A DNA stretch of 64,000 nt from an uncultured Sulfolobales archaeon (lineage in GTDB: Archaea; Thermoproteota; Thermoprotei_A; Sulfolobales; NBVN01), in assembly GCA_937949785.1 (NCBI GenBank), contig CALEDH010000008.1, forward strand, positions 1 to 64,000, written 5' to 3'. The position numbers and the translations under genes are program-made. Below are positions 9,397 through 19,601 of the stretch, piece after piece. The notes under the pieces were generated by a model, which was not told the DNA's origin, made no database searches, and was given only the letters and a program-made list of their open reading frames with translations. Numbering within the stretch: the first letter of the stretch is position 1; the number at the start of each line of letters is the position of its first letter.

Positions 9397-10422
9397 TCAT
9401 TGTTTAAATCCAGGAGCTTTAACGTTAACCACCTCCTTATTGACTAGATTGGGCGGTATCCTACCCTCTGCAAACGCTATTAGGTTTTCAGCGGCTGTTA
9501 ACGCCATCTCAAATCTAGACTCGTTTGTCGCACTTGCTATATGAGGTGCTAATACCACGTTCTTAAACATCGTCAGCGGGTGGTTTGATGGTAGTGGTTC
9601 TGATTCAAATACGTCTAGTCCTGCACCGGCTAGGCGACCCTCACTTAACGCCTTAACTAAGGCGTCAGTATCTACTATAGGTCCTCTAGCCGCGTTTATC
9701 AGTATCGCGCCCTTCTTAACGTTTTTAAGTCTTTCCTCATTAATTAGGTGGTAGGTCTCCTTAGTTAGGGGGGTATGTATGGTTATTATATCTGATTCCT
9801 TAAGCAACACATCTAACTCCCTATACTCTACACCTAATTCCTTACAGATGTTTTCAGGGTATTGAACGACGTCGTAGTAGAGCACCTTCATGTTAAATCC
9901 TTTAGCCCGCCTAGCAACTGCCCTACCTATAGCTCCTAAACCTATTATACCTAATGTTTTACCGTAAATTAAGGTTCCTAAAAACATGAGGGGGTGCCAC
10001 GACGTCTTATCCCTCTCCCACTCACCCCATCTAACGTAGTTGTCTGCCTCTACAACTCTTCTAGCGGTGGAGAGAATTAACGCCCATGTGAAGTCTGCTG
10101 TTGCCTCGGAAATTATGCCTGGGGCATTAGTGACGTAGATACCGAGTTTAGTAGCGCATTCTACATCTACGTTATCAAAACCTACTATCATCTGAGACAC
10201 TATTCTAAGTTTTTTCGCCTCCCTTAATAACTCACAAGTTACACTATCGCCAGCCATGGTTAGTAGGGCATCACATTCTCTAGCCTTACTAATTAAAACG
10301 TTAGGCGGCGGGTTCGTGAACTTATCCCAGACCTCCACATCATAGTAACTTTCTAACCTCCTAATAACCTCGTCGAATATCTCCCTAGTTACGAAGAGTT
10401 TCGGCTTACTACTCGGTGACAA
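9397..10422 (-). CDS. D-2-hydroxyacid dehydrogenase (glyoxylate reductase / phosphoglycerate dehydrogenase-like)
   Basis: GLGAIGRAVARRAKGF nucleotide-binding motif, NAARGPIVDTDALVKAL, GLDVFESEPLP, APHIASAT. Confidence 0.9.
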   Translation of the reverse strand: MSPSSKPKLFVTREIFDEVIRRLESYYDVEVWDKFTNPPPNVLISKARECDALLTMAGDSVTCELLREAKKLRIVSQMIVGFDNVDVECATKLGIYVTNAPGIISEATADFTWALILSTARRVVEADNYVRWGEWERDKTSWHPLMFLGTLIYGKTLGIIGLGAIGRAVARRAKGFNMKVLYYDVVQYPENICKELGVEYRELDVLLKESDIITIHTPLTKETYHLINEERLKNVKKGAILINAARGPIVDTDALVKALSEGRLAGAGLDVFESEPLPSNHPLTMFKNVVLAPHIASATNESRFEMALTAAENLIAFAEGRIPPNLVNKEVVNVKAPGFKQ

Positions 10423-10464
10423 TAGACGACCACCATTACGATTAGTATTAGACCACCTTAAAAA

Positions 10465-11451
10465 TTAAGTGGTCTTTAAACCGTCTAAAAATCTTAACCT
10501 CTTCGAAGGATCTGGATGGGTTGAGAATATCTCTAATACGGACGTAGTTTTAGAGTTCTTTATATACTCCACAACCTCATCTATGCTGTAGAACTTCCTA
10601 TTACCTATACTTAACTCCGGGTCTGAGATTAGAAGTGCTTTAAACTTAGATATCTGAGATAGCTCATTAGCACGGACCCTCCTAAGACTGTCTGAAATAA
10701 CTAATATTCTTGCAAGGGCTCTCTGAAGTTTTAGAGCACCTCCTGGGATAGTGGTTGCTGCATGGCTATCGGAGTAATATTCCCTTAACCTACTTAAGTG
10801 TAATACGATTAAGTTGAATAGAAAACTGACGATGAGTAGGCCGAAGCCTACGGAAGCTAACAGTATGGGTGAGCCCCTATCATTCCTCCTACCACCTAAT
10901 GCCCCTGAAATAAACCCATACCTAATAAGGGTATTACCCAACCAATATATGAGAGCTGGTAAGATGCTGATCACCATCATTACCTCAACATCTCTATGTT
11001 TTATATGGCCTACCTCATGAGCTATGACGGCTTCAACCTCCTCCTTAGGTAGGTTATTGATTAAACCCCTCGTAACAGCGATTTTATAGCCTGATATTAT
11101 GTTACCGTATGCGAATGCGTTAGGTACGTTTACATATGCTATCATCGCCTTAGGCGTTTTCTTCAAACCACTACTACTAGATATACTCCTCACAACATCA
11201 GATATCCATGAATCCTCAGCCCCAGCAGGTCTTACCTTATAAATAGTCTCAACTATCTTAGGCCCTAGAAGCCATTGAATAATGTGGATGAGGACTATAA
11301 AGGTTAAAGACCCCCAAATAATTAGGTTGACATCTGCTGAGGTGCCCAGGGCGTAGAACACAGCGGTTAGTATTAACGTGCTTAGACCGATAACTAAGGC
11401 CATCACACCGTACATATCTAACCTTAACCTCAACAATGTGGGAGATGACAT
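10465..11451 (-). CDS. htpX: HtpX-like M48 family membrane zinc metalloprotease
   Basis: VIAHEVGHIKHRDV (HExxH), REYYSDSHAA, C-terminal FSTHPDPSKRLRFL. Confidence 0.9.
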   Translation of the reverse strand: MSSPTLLRLRLDMYGVMALVIGLSTLILTAVFYALGTSADVNLIIWGSLTFIVLIHIIQWLLGPKIVETIYKVRPAGAEDSWISDVVRSISSSSGLKKTPKAMIAYVNVPNAFAYGNIISGYKIAVTRGLINNLPKEEVEAVIAHEVGHIKHRDVEVMMVISILPALIYWLGNTLIRYGFISGALGGRRNDRGSPILLASVGFGLLIVSFLFNLIVLHLSRLREYYSDSHAATTIPGGALKLQRALARILVISDSLRRVRANELSQISKFKALLISDPELSIGNRKFYSIDEVVEYIKNSKTTSVLEIFSTHPDPSKRLRFLDGLKTT

Positions 11452-11516
11452 CTATCGACACCAATTCCTACTTATCTTAGAAATATTTCGAAATTTAAAT
11501 ACTTATTATTTTGTGA

Positions 11517-11927
11517 TCATGTTAAGAGCGTTAAAACCTCTTCAATACCTCCCTGTTTTAAAATCCATGTCCTGACCTCCATACCCACACTATCTACTAT
11601 TACCCACGGTATAGGCCATAGCTTCATACCGGCTATATCCTTAATGCTGGGGTAAGGGGGTGCTGGATGTGAATGTATTAACGCTACAACCTCTAAGTTA
11701 AACGTTTTAGCTAACTCGTAGGCTCCTATGATGGCGTATGGGTCTAACTTAAAAGAAATCGGTGATGAATCTAAGTTATCTCCTACTACTAACTCCTTAA
11801 CGTAAATGGAATTCCCTGAGGGAATACCTAGTAAAAATCCAGCTACTTCAACATCTACAGACCTAACTAAGTAGTTGAAAACATTTATGACTTCCTTAGA
11901 TATGAAGATCGTAGTCATTCTAAGCAC
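11517..11927 (-). CDS. JAMM/Mov34-family metalloprotease-like protein
   Basis: VEVAGFLLG ... IHSHPAPPYPSIKD (HxH..SxxD JAMM motif; loop appears one residue shorter than usual). Confidence 0.8.
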   Translation of the reverse strand: MLRMTTIFISKEVINVFNYLVRSVDVEVAGFLLGIPSGNSIYVKELVVGDNLDSSPISFKLDPYAIIGAYELAKTFNLEVVALIHSHPAPPYPSIKDIAGMKLWPIPWVIVDSVGMEVRTWILKQGGIEEVLTLLT

Positions 11928-11966
11928 CTTTACTGACTAGCTGATTAGATGGTAAACCTACAATAT

Positions 11967-12215
11967 CTATAATTCTTTAAGGTTTAACGTGATGGCCCTC
12001 CTTATATGTGTTGGTAATGCTTTAAACTCTACCTCATCCAGTTTATCGATGTCATGGGCCCACTCCTTAACCTCATCACCTTTAAGATACTTAACGGTTA
12101 AGTCCTCGTGTACTACTACGTATGTCTTACCTAAATTAGTTCTGCTAACCTCAACTAAGTATTTCTTAGATCCACTCCTAACCACGAAGGCGTTCTCAAC
12201 TTTGCTCTTAATCAA
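11967..12215 (-). CDS. Conserved hypothetical small protein
   Basis: 82 aa ORF in the gap between the JAMM gene and a divergent gene; resembles small crenarchaeal conserved proteins. Confidence 0.55.
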   Translation of the reverse strand: MIKSKVENAFVVRSGSKKYLVEVSRTNLGKTYVVVHEDLTVKYLKGDEVKEWAHDIDKLDEVEFKALPTHIRRAITLNLKEL

Positions 12216-12363
12216 CTAAACCACCTAATCGACTTCTTATGACTACCTTAATAAGTATTAAGACTTAAGTCATTAAATAGTTAACGTAAGGTGATAACGC
12301 CGTATTAAGCGTTAAGTAATTTAACCTCAATCAAAGTTATAATTATCTTAGACGTGAGAAGAA

Positions 12364-13059
12364 GTGAGTCTTAAGAGGAAGAGGGTTAAGGCGTATGTAA
12401 ATGCTTTAAGCGAGTTAATCCTTATGGATAATCCGACTAGGGAGGCTGCTATTGATATCTTAAAGAACGCCTTAGAGTCAAATGGTGTAGGTCCGTTTAG
12501 AGGTATTTCAAGGCCTTCAGACATTTATGAAAAAGAGTTAACCTCATTATACGTCATTGGTACTAGGGGTTTGAACATTTATGAGGAGTACAGTGATAAA
12601 CTTAGTAAGGTTTTCTATGTAGAGAGACTGTACGACGATTTACTGAAAACAGTGGACTCCGGCGATGTAAGTTCGTTAAGGGACTCATTTAAGCAGTTGC
12701 TGGGAAGGGATGTAAGTGATTCCGATCTGACGAAGCTTTTAAGATTGGTTATAACGCTTTACTACCTTGATTTCGTAAAATCCGACTACGTAGTTTTAGT
12801 GTTGAAGAAAATCGTTAATGCCTTCCCAGAATACGTCGATATCGTGAGGAGGTATGTAAAGTTCTTCATAGCTATTAAGATTTCCTCAGATATTGCTAGT
12901 GGCTTAATAAAAAATAAGATGAAGAAAGACCTCACCAAGCAGTTAGTCTCGCTTGATATTGGTGTATCTAAAGCTGTTCCGTCGGATAGGTATATAGAGG
13001 AGATCGCTAAAATACTTTTTAAAATACCGAAGGATGTTATTAGTAAAGTTCTTAAATGA
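12364..13059 (+). CDS. Conserved crenarchaeal hypothetical (DUF2192-like)
   Basis: 231 aa helical protein, 'NPTREAAIDILKNALESNGVGPFRGISRPSDIYEKELTSLYVIGTRGL'; GTG start; overlaps the next gene by 4 nt. Confidence 0.65.
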   Translation: MSLKRKRVKAYVNALSELILMDNPTREAAIDILKNALESNGVGPFRGISRPSDIYEKELTSLYVIGTRGLNIYEEYSDKLSKVFYVERLYDDLLKTVDSGDVSSLRDSFKQLLGRDVSDSDLTKLLRLVITLYYLDFVKSDYVVLVLKKIVNAFPEYVDIVRRYVKFFIAIKISSDIASGLIKNKMKKDLTKQLVSLDIGVSKAVPSDRYIEEIAKILFKIPKDVISKVLK

Positions 13060-13973
13060 AAGGTCTAGTGATAATAATGGTAGAAATGGCTGAACTATCG
13101 TTTACACAGAGGGAAATATTACGTGTACTCGTAGAGCTCTATAGTAGGAGTCAAAAACTGGTTAAAAGTACTGCCATAGCTAACGCGTTAGGTAGGGATG
13201 AAGGCACTATAAGGAACGTTATTCTAAATCTTAAGTCATTAGGTTTTGTGGAGAGTAAGACGGGGCCGGCAGGCGGTTATAAACCAACAGGTAGAGCATA
13301 TAATTACTTAAGAGCTCTCTCAGATATAGCGCCTGCTTATGCGAAGATCCGTAAGAATGGTGATGAAGTAAATGTATATGTGGTAGGTGTGGAGTTAATG
13401 GACCTCACAAACCAACACTCTACTAAGGCCGTTCTTAAGGTAGCAGGTGATATAGACCTACTTAAACCTGGTGATTTGATTAAGGCAGGCCCGCTACCAA
13501 CATATAGGTTAATTCTAAGCGGTGTAGTCCTGCTAGTAGATGCTTTTAGAAGTGAAATTGTTGTTGAGGTGGAGAGCTTAGTAAGCGTGCCTAAGATAAC
13601 AGCTAAGACATTAATTGACGGCCGTAAATTACTAACAGTTGATAATAACGCGATCATCAATGACATTGCTAAGATATTAAGCGCAGAGAATATTAGGGGA
13701 TTACCGGTAATGGATAACGGTAAAGGAGAACTACTTGGAATGATCACCAGTGCAGACGTCATCAAAGCATACATCAAAAACGATGATAGAGCCCCAGTCT
13801 CTAAATACTTAAAGACGGACGTGATTACCGTACAGCCTAATGAAGAACTTGCAGAAATCATTAATAAGATGATAAAGTACAATACGGGGAGGGTCATAGT
13901 AGTCGATGAAGGGAAGCCTGTAGGCATTATAACACGAACTGATATCCTTAAAAGAATAGCTGCTTTAAATTAA
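13056..13973 (+). CDS. Winged-HTH + CBS-domain pair transcriptional regulator
   Basis: N-terminal wHTH (AIANALGRDEGTIRNVILNLKSLGFVESKTG) and C-terminal tandem CBS repeats. Confidence 0.85.
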   Translation: MKGLVIIMVEMAELSFTQREILRVLVELYSRSQKLVKSTAIANALGRDEGTIRNVILNLKSLGFVESKTGPAGGYKPTGRAYNYLRALSDIAPAYAKIRKNGDEVNVYVVGVELMDLTNQHSTKAVLKVAGDIDLLKPGDLIKAGPLPTYRLILSGVVLLVDAFRSEIVVEVESLVSVPKITAKTLIDGRKLLTVDNNAIINDIAKILSAENIRGLPVMDNGKGELLGMITSADVIKAYIKNDDRAPVSKYLKTDVITVQPNEELAEIINKMIKYNTGRVIVVDEGKPVGIITRTDILKRIAALN

Positions 13974-14221
13974 ATTTAATATCGAAGACAGCGTTTACAT
14001 AAGTAGTTTTACCGCCTAACTCAGACATGTCCACTAGTAAAGCTGAACTCCGTATAGCATGGGTATCGTTTCTTCTTAAAGCATGTGGAGGTCTTCACAA
14101 TCTCTAACGCCCGTTTACCTTAAAGACTACTGACGTAGAGTCCTAAGTTACGTAGTCCTCGGTTAGTGTGCATAGCTCTTTAGGTTCCTCGTTATGACTA
14201 AGGGTGGGGACTCGATAATAC

Positions 14222-14400
14222 TACGGTTTTCAACGTTCTAAGCGGAGGGAGTGGTCTGGGGTTGAAGGGAATGAAGCGATTGGAAACCTACTGTCCTAAC
14301 CTAGCGTTAACTTCCATAACGTCAGACCTCCCCATCATGGAGGGTTTTCACGTAGGTTGATGGAGTCCTCACATCAATTCAGACCTAACCTCACCCCCGT
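14222..14400 (+). pseudogene. Possible IS200/IS605-type TnpB tail/right-end remnant
   Basis: Gene-free stretch with 'ggggttgaagggaatgaagcgattggaaacc', read as ..GLGLKGMKRLETYCPN..; recalled as resembling the tails of archaeal TnpB elements. No intact ORF. Confidence 0.22.
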
Positions 14401-14467
14401 ATATAGGGTATGTTCTTAATTTGTCGTAGTTATAAGTTTACGAACTAAATGCTAAATAGAAGCGGTT

Positions 14468-14851
14468 TTAAAGCCCTCTACTTGAGATATAGGTAGCCAC
14501 CATCCTTGACAGACATAGGTAGGTTTCAGGCAGTCTATCCATAATAGCTTCTAAGACGTTAAGATCTGTATATTCGTTAGCGCTTAGCTTCCTACCGATG
14601 TTTATGATCTCTAAAACGTCCTGAGCTGTTACAGCTCCACATGATTTGAGGACATCATCATAACAGGAACCGCTCTCTAAGGCATGGTCGAGGTAACTGC
14701 AGAAGTTAATTAAGTCTAGACCTAGAACGATTGTCAAATACCTCAGCGATAAATCTACACATAAACTGCTACACTCTCTAGAGACCCTAACACTCATAGT
14801 TACTAGCTCACCAAACCTAGACAACCACTTCATAAGCCCATCTACATCCAT
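14468..14851 (-). CDS. Hypothetical protein
   Basis: 127 aa ORF, helical, no recognised family. Confidence 0.45.
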   Translation of the reverse strand: MDVDGLMKWLSRFGELVTMSVRVSRECSSLCVDLSLRYLTIVLGLDLINFCSYLDHALESGSCYDDVLKSCGAVTAQDVLEIINIGRKLSANEYTDLNVLEAIMDRLPETYLCLSRMVATYISSRGL

Positions 14852-14912
14852 AGCCGTACCGAACTCCTATATAAACGGTTTTAACCTTAAATAGTTAAAA
14901 CACTATGGTAGT

Positions 14913-15221
14913 ATGATGGTCGAGGAGTTAGAGGAGTCGTTAAAGCTTCTAGGAGCTACGAAAGTCAAGAAGATTAAACAACGTGAATGTACATTACTAG
15001 TTGTTGAAATAGAGGGTGAGATATACCTCATATCCCTAGCTAAGGGAGGTATGACAGATAACTACGTATGTAAGATAGTACCGTCGACGAAGGTTTCGAA
15101 CTGGTCCTGTACTGACTTAGAATACAGTCCCTACGGCTTATATGTATTGGCAAATAACGTTAACGCTCTGGTAAGTAAGGTCGTTAATAAATTACAGCTA
15201 CTCATGTTATCTCCCCGCTAA
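14913..15221 (+). CDS. Hypothetical protein
   Basis: 102 aa ORF; no recognised family. Confidence 0.5.
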   Translation: MMVEELEESLKLLGATKVKKIKQRECTLLVVEIEGEIYLISLAKGGMTDNYVCKIVPSTKVSNWSCTDLEYSPYGLYVLANNVNALVSKVVNKLQLLMLSPR

Positions 15222-15479
15222 ATACCTCCGAATAATATGTTAAAAAGCTCCGTACAGTCTGTGGAGGTAGTGCTACGTAATGAAGAGGTAGCAGTCACCA
15301 CACTCTCAGAACCCAATCACGATTTGTAGGTGTATCGAAGCTCATGTATTCTTAATCATCGATGATGGCTAAGGAACGATTAATTTTTACTTGGCCTACA
15401 GTCTCAATGATTGCAAGATTTTAATTTCTATAATATATATTTATTTTAGTTTAGTGTTATTTTAGGGTGGTAGTTCTAA

Positions 15480-16733
15480 ATGAAACTACCTAAGCTGCCA
15501 TCAATATATGACGTCGATTTAAGCAGGAAGAAAGTTTTAATACGTGTTGATTTTAACTGCCCTATAGGTGTTGATGGTAAGATCCTAGATAATTCTAGGA
15601 TTAGATCGCATGTTGTCACAATTAGTGAATGCCTTAAACACGGTGCTTCGGTAGTTTTAATATCGCATCAGGGTAGGCCTGGTGAGGACGACTTCATCAC
15701 TTTAGAGGGGCACTGTGAAATACTTAGTAAGTGTTTAGGGGTTAATGTTAGGTTCGTACCAGATGTTATAGGTCCTACAGCAATTAATGAGGTTTCTAAG
15801 TTAGAGTCGGGTGAGGTACTATTACTTGATAATTTAAGATTGGTATCTGAGGAGATCATCGAGTCGGTACCTGAGGTTCAGGCTAAGACATACCTAGTCC
15901 GTAGACTCTCACCTCATTTCAATTACTTCGTGTTCGACGCGTTTGCAACAGCCCATAGAAGTCAGCCCAGCATTGTAGGATTCCCTATGGTTTTACCCTC
16001 ACTTATAGGTAGTGTTATGAAGAAAGAGTTGGACGCGTTAAGTAAGATCTTCGAAATAGTTGATGGTCCTAAACTCTTCCTCTTAGGAGGTGCTAAAGTT
16101 CAAGATACGATAAAAATTATTGAGTTCTTAACTAAGAATAAGGTCGCCGACAGAATCCTAACAGTTGGTTTAGTAGGGCTTTTCCTCCACGTAGCTAAGG
16201 GCGGTAGGATTAGTGAGGATTCGATGAGGGTTCTTGAATCAAAGGGATTACTCACCCTTATCCCCAGGGCTAGGAAGCTCATATTATCAGGCGCTCCGAT
16301 AGAGACTCCCTACGACTACATAGTGTTAACAAGGGGCGGTGATGTGAGGGAGGAATCCGTATATAACTTAAGTGGTAAGGCATTAGATATAGGTTCATAC
16401 ACTATTTCGATGTACTCAGAGTTAATTAGGGATGCAGGGATAATAGTGATGAGAGGCCCTGCAGGCTACGTAGAGGATAGTAGGTTCCAGAAAGGTACTG
16501 CCGAGTTATTAAGGGCTGCACTCAACAGCAACGCGTTCGTTATAGTAGGGGGTGGTCACCTAGGCGCCATGGTTGGCGACGACGTCAGGCAGAACATCCA
16601 CATATCAACAGGTGGTGGAGCCCTACTCATATACCTTTCAGGCGAGCCCCTACCAGCAATAAATGCTCTTACCGAGTCAACCAAAAAGTTTTTCACCACT
16701 CAAACAATGCTACACGGTGAGGGAGGTAATTAA
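15480..16733 (+). CDS. pgk: Phosphoglycerate kinase
   Basis: KKVLIRVDFNCPI, SHQGRPG, LLLDNLRLVSEE, FDAFATAHRSQPSIVGF, FVIVGGGHLGAM. Confidence 0.97.
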   Translation: MKLPKLPSIYDVDLSRKKVLIRVDFNCPIGVDGKILDNSRIRSHVVTISECLKHGASVVLISHQGRPGEDDFITLEGHCEILSKCLGVNVRFVPDVIGPTAINEVSKLESGEVLLLDNLRLVSEEIIESVPEVQAKTYLVRRLSPHFNYFVFDAFATAHRSQPSIVGFPMVLPSLIGSVMKKELDALSKIFEIVDGPKLFLLGGAKVQDTIKIIEFLTKNKVADRILTVGLVGLFLHVAKGGRISEDSMRVLESKGLLTLIPRARKLILSGAPIETPYDYIVLTRGGDVREESVYNLSGKALDIGSYTISMYSELIRDAGIIVMRGPAGYVEDSRFQKGTAELLRAALNSNAFVIVGGGHLGAMVGDDVRQNIHISTGGGALLIYLSGEPLPAINALTESTKKFFTTQTMLHGEGGN

Positions 16734-16734
16734 A

Positions 16735-17157
16735 ATGACATATTATAGAGAACCTACATACTCGATAAGCTTCATGTTTAGGAGGGTATTAATACCTATT
16801 GACGGTAGTGCAGGAAGTTTGAAAGCTCTTGACGTATCATTAGACTTCGCTAAGAGGTATGGGTCTAAGCTAACAGTACTCATAGTAAATGATAAGAACT
16901 TAGAAGTAGAGGAAATATCTGAGGAGGTTAGGAGTAGGATACGTAAGGCTGGAATCGAGGTAAACATTAAGATCAAAGACATAAGGAATTCTAATGAGAG
17001 CGTGGTAAGTAAGATATTAGAGGAAATATCTGAAGGAAGCTATGATTTGATAATCATAGGAGGTAGGGGTAGAACTATATCTGAGCAGATAGTCATAGGT
17101 AGTACCGTACTATCTGTAATTATAAACTCACCGGTCTCATGTATGGTAATTAGGTAG
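16735..17157 (+). CDS. Universal stress protein (UspA family)
   Basis: FRRVLIPIDGSAGSLKALDVSLDFAKRYG and GGRGRTISEQIVIGSTVLSVIINSPVSCMVIR; ATG at 16735 preferred over the 16663 ORF start. Confidence 0.9.
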   Translation: MTYYREPTYSISFMFRRVLIPIDGSAGSLKALDVSLDFAKRYGSKLTVLIVNDKNLEVEEISEEVRSRIRKAGIEVNIKIKDIRNSNESVVSKILEEISEGSYDLIIIGGRGRTISEQIVIGSTVLSVIINSPVSCMVIR

Positions 17158-17401
17158 TATAACTTTAATACTACGAGGAGTACATCCTAGCAAGATGATG
17201 TGACTGAATGATATGAACGGTGATTAAACTCCCATGAACTGAAACCACTAAAACTTAGTACATTATCTAACACCGCAAGCTGATGTCCGAACCTAACGCT
17301 ACGGGAATTAACACCGAGCTAGAGCTTAGGGTTTCTAACTAGGTTCGATGGGGTAATTCAGAGTTTAGTTGGTTTGAGTTCTCGAGGTATGCTTAACTAC
17401 T

Positions 17402-18460
17402 TTAACTATTAATTCTGAGAAATTCTAGTATGGTGTCCCGGTAAACCCTAGCCCCTAACTCTAATTCCTCAATACTTACTTCTTCGTAATCACTGTGTGA
17501 GAGTTCAGGGTTACCAGGTCCGTAACTAACTATATTACCTGTTAGGGCTGCAAGTATGTTCATATCACTGGTACCTAATTTAATTACTGGTGATGGTTTT
17601 AAGTTATTATTGATTATAGACCTGATTAACGCTCTAACTATCGGTAGGTTAACGCTTACCTTGATAGGCGGAGTTTCATCTATTACTTCGTAGGTACAGT
17701 GGTTTGAGAGGTGATTATTAATCTCAGACTTAATGTTTTCAATGTCTAGACCGGTCGGTATTCTCACATCTACTATTCCTTCACACTCCTTAGGAATTAC
17801 GCTGAAGGGTTGCCCGCCGTATATGTAGTTTACACCTAAGCTTAGGTGTTGATGAGCTTTACTCAGTTCCTTAATTCTTAGCCACGACTTCAAAAACTCC
17901 TCAATTGCTGAGAGACCACCTTCAGGATATGATGAGTGTCCCCCACTACCGTAGCATTTAATACGTATTTTAACACTACCTCTATATCCTATGACAACTC
18001 CATCACATCCTGAGGGCTCACCGATAATTATTGCTGTAGGCTTTATGTTCTTCTTAATTAACGCTCTTGCACCAGGACTCCTGCCTTCCTCCCCAACCAA
18101 CGCTGCAACGGTTACTTTAAAGCCATCAGTATTTCTTAAATGTTTGAAAGCTTCTAAAGCTCCTACAGTCATAGCTACTAAGGGGCCTTTAGCATCTACA
18201 GCCCCCCTACCCTTAAAGACCTCACCATCATACGATACTGGTAATTCCCCTGGGACGGTGTCTATATGCCCGGCAAGAAGTAACCACTTACTACCCTCAC
18301 CGTAATTTAATACTGCATTCCCCACATCATCTATTACTACCTCCCCTATACCAGTTGTTCTCACAATATCAACGTATTTCCTCACAGCGTTTAACTCATT
18401 CCCTGTAGGACTATATGTCTTAAGCAGCTCTAACATTAGTTCTTCTAATAAACTCCTCAT
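17402..18460 (-). CDS. lysK: [LysW]-lysine/ornithine hydrolase
   Basis: M20 peptidase with LLAGHIDTVPGELPV, GRGAVDAKGPL, GEEGRSPGA; adjacent to lysJ, lysX and lysW. Confidence 0.88.
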   Translation of the reverse strand: MRSLLEELMLELLKTYSPTGNELNAVRKYVDIVRTTGIGEVVIDDVGNAVLNYGEGSKWLLLAGHIDTVPGELPVSYDGEVFKGRGAVDAKGPLVAMTVGALEAFKHLRNTDGFKVTVAALVGEEGRSPGARALIKKNIKPTAIIIGEPSGCDGVVIGYRGSVKIRIKCYGSGGHSSYPEGGLSAIEEFLKSWLRIKELSKAHQHLSLGVNYIYGGQPFSVIPKECEGIVDVRIPTGLDIENIKSEINNHLSNHCTYEVIDETPPIKVSVNLPIVRALIRSIINNNLKPSPVIKLGTSDMNILAALTGNIVSYGPGNPELSHSDYEEVSIEELELGARVYRDTILEFLRINS

Positions 18461-19601
18461 CCAAACACCTACTCATCACAGATACTAGTCTAGTAATATC
18501 ATCTTTATTTATCAAGTATGGGGGAAGTAATCTAACTACCGTGGTACCTGCCTTCAATGCCAGTATGCCGTTTCTCTGAAGGCATTCTATTACGTTCTTA
18601 GGGTCGAACCTTAGCTCCGCACCTACCATTAACCCTAAGCCCCTTAATTCTCTGACCATCTTACTATTACCTATGGCGTTTGATAACTCATGCATTATTA
18701 ACTTACCAGCTTCTCTAGTCCTACCCGCAACATCATCGCTGGTAATCACGTCAACACCAGCTTTTATAGCTGCTAGTGATAGCGGGTTTGCGCCGAAGGT
18801 AGACCCGTGATCTCCCTCCCCTACTAAGTCCCCAATCTCCTCTGAGATGAGGGCAACTGAGACTGGAAAACCACCCCCTAAGGCCTTACCAGTAAGCATT
18901 ATATCACCGTAAACTCCGAAGATGTCTGAAGCCCATACGCTGCCAGTCCTACCACATCCGGTCTGAATTTCATCAACTATTAATAGGACACCTCTCTCAT
19001 AGGTGATCTGCCTGAGAGCTTTCATAAACTCATGTGTTGCTGGGTTAACGCCGCCCTCACCCTGCACTGGTTCGACGATAACAGCTGCGACGTTGTCGGT
19101 AATACCCTTTTCTAGGGAGCTTACGTCATTGTACTTCAGGAACTCTACGTCACCGATTAGAGGTTTGAAAGGCTCTCTATACTTAGGATTCCACGTCACT
19201 GATATAGCGCCGAAGGTACGGCCGTGGAATGAGTTAATAAATGAGACGAATTTAGACTTCTTACTGACCTTCCTAGCAACTTTTAAAGTGAAGTCGACAC
19301 ATTCGGAGCCTGAGTTCAGTACGTAGGCATAGCTATACTTGCTGGGAACAACTCTTTCCAAGGCTTTAATAGCTTCATCCCTTAAATCACTTTCATAGGA
19401 TGTTGATAGCGTGATCAGGACGTCTAGCTGCTCCTTCAAAGCGTTGACTATCTTTGGATTCCTATGCCCTAAGAACGCTACTCCATGCCCTGTATGGCAG
19501 TCTAAATACTTATTACCATTAGAATCCCAAACGTACTGCCCCTCACCACTCACTATTTTAATTCCTCTAGAACCGTATAAGTTTAAATATCTGAGAGGCA
19601 T
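18420..19601 (-). CDS. lysJ: [LysW]-aminoadipate semialdehyde/glutamate semialdehyde aminotransferase
   Basis: Class III aminotransferase: VLNSGSECVDFTLKVARK, VDEIQTGCGRTG, MLTGKALGGGFPVS; cluster context. Confidence 0.9.
   Translation of the reverse strand: MPLRYLNLYGSRGIKIVSGEGQYVWDSNGNKYLDCHTGHGVAFLGHRNPKIVNALKEQLDVLITLSTSYESDLRDEAIKALERVVPSKYSYAYVLNSGSECVDFTLKVARKVSKKSKFVSFINSFHGRTFGAISVTWNPKYREPFKPLIGDVEFLKYNDVSSLEKGITDNVAAVIVEPVQGEGGVNPATHEFMKALRQITYERGVLLIVDEIQTGCGRTGSVWASDIFGVYGDIMLTGKALGGGFPVSVALISEEIGDLVGEGDHGSTFGANPLSLAAIKAGVDVITSDDVAGRTREAGKLIMHELSNAIGNSKMVRELRGLGLMVGAELRFDPKNVIECLQRNGILALKAGTTVVRLLPPYLINKDDITRLVSVMSRCLDEEFIRRTNVRAA

Noticed and set aside
9326-9544. 72-aa plus-strand ORF
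   Set aside because: Overlaps the SRP RNA 3' end and the end of the dehydrogenase gene; low-complexity translation.
13337-13927. 196-aa minus-strand ORF
   Set aside because: Fully antisense to the CBS-domain regulator; composition typical of a shadow ORF.
14255-14285. CRISPR-repeat-like string gaagggaatgaagcgattggaaac
   Set aside because: Only one copy found, no regularly spaced repeats, so no array.
13990-14460. RNase P RNA in the gene-free region
   Set aside because: Conserved RNase P core strings (such as GAGGAAAGUCC and ACAGAA) not found on either strand.
17180-17235. Possible C/D box sRNA (gatgatgtgactgaatgatatgaacggtgattaa...actga)
   Set aside because: Box spacing does not fit; C and D' motifs overlap and no guide of proper length.
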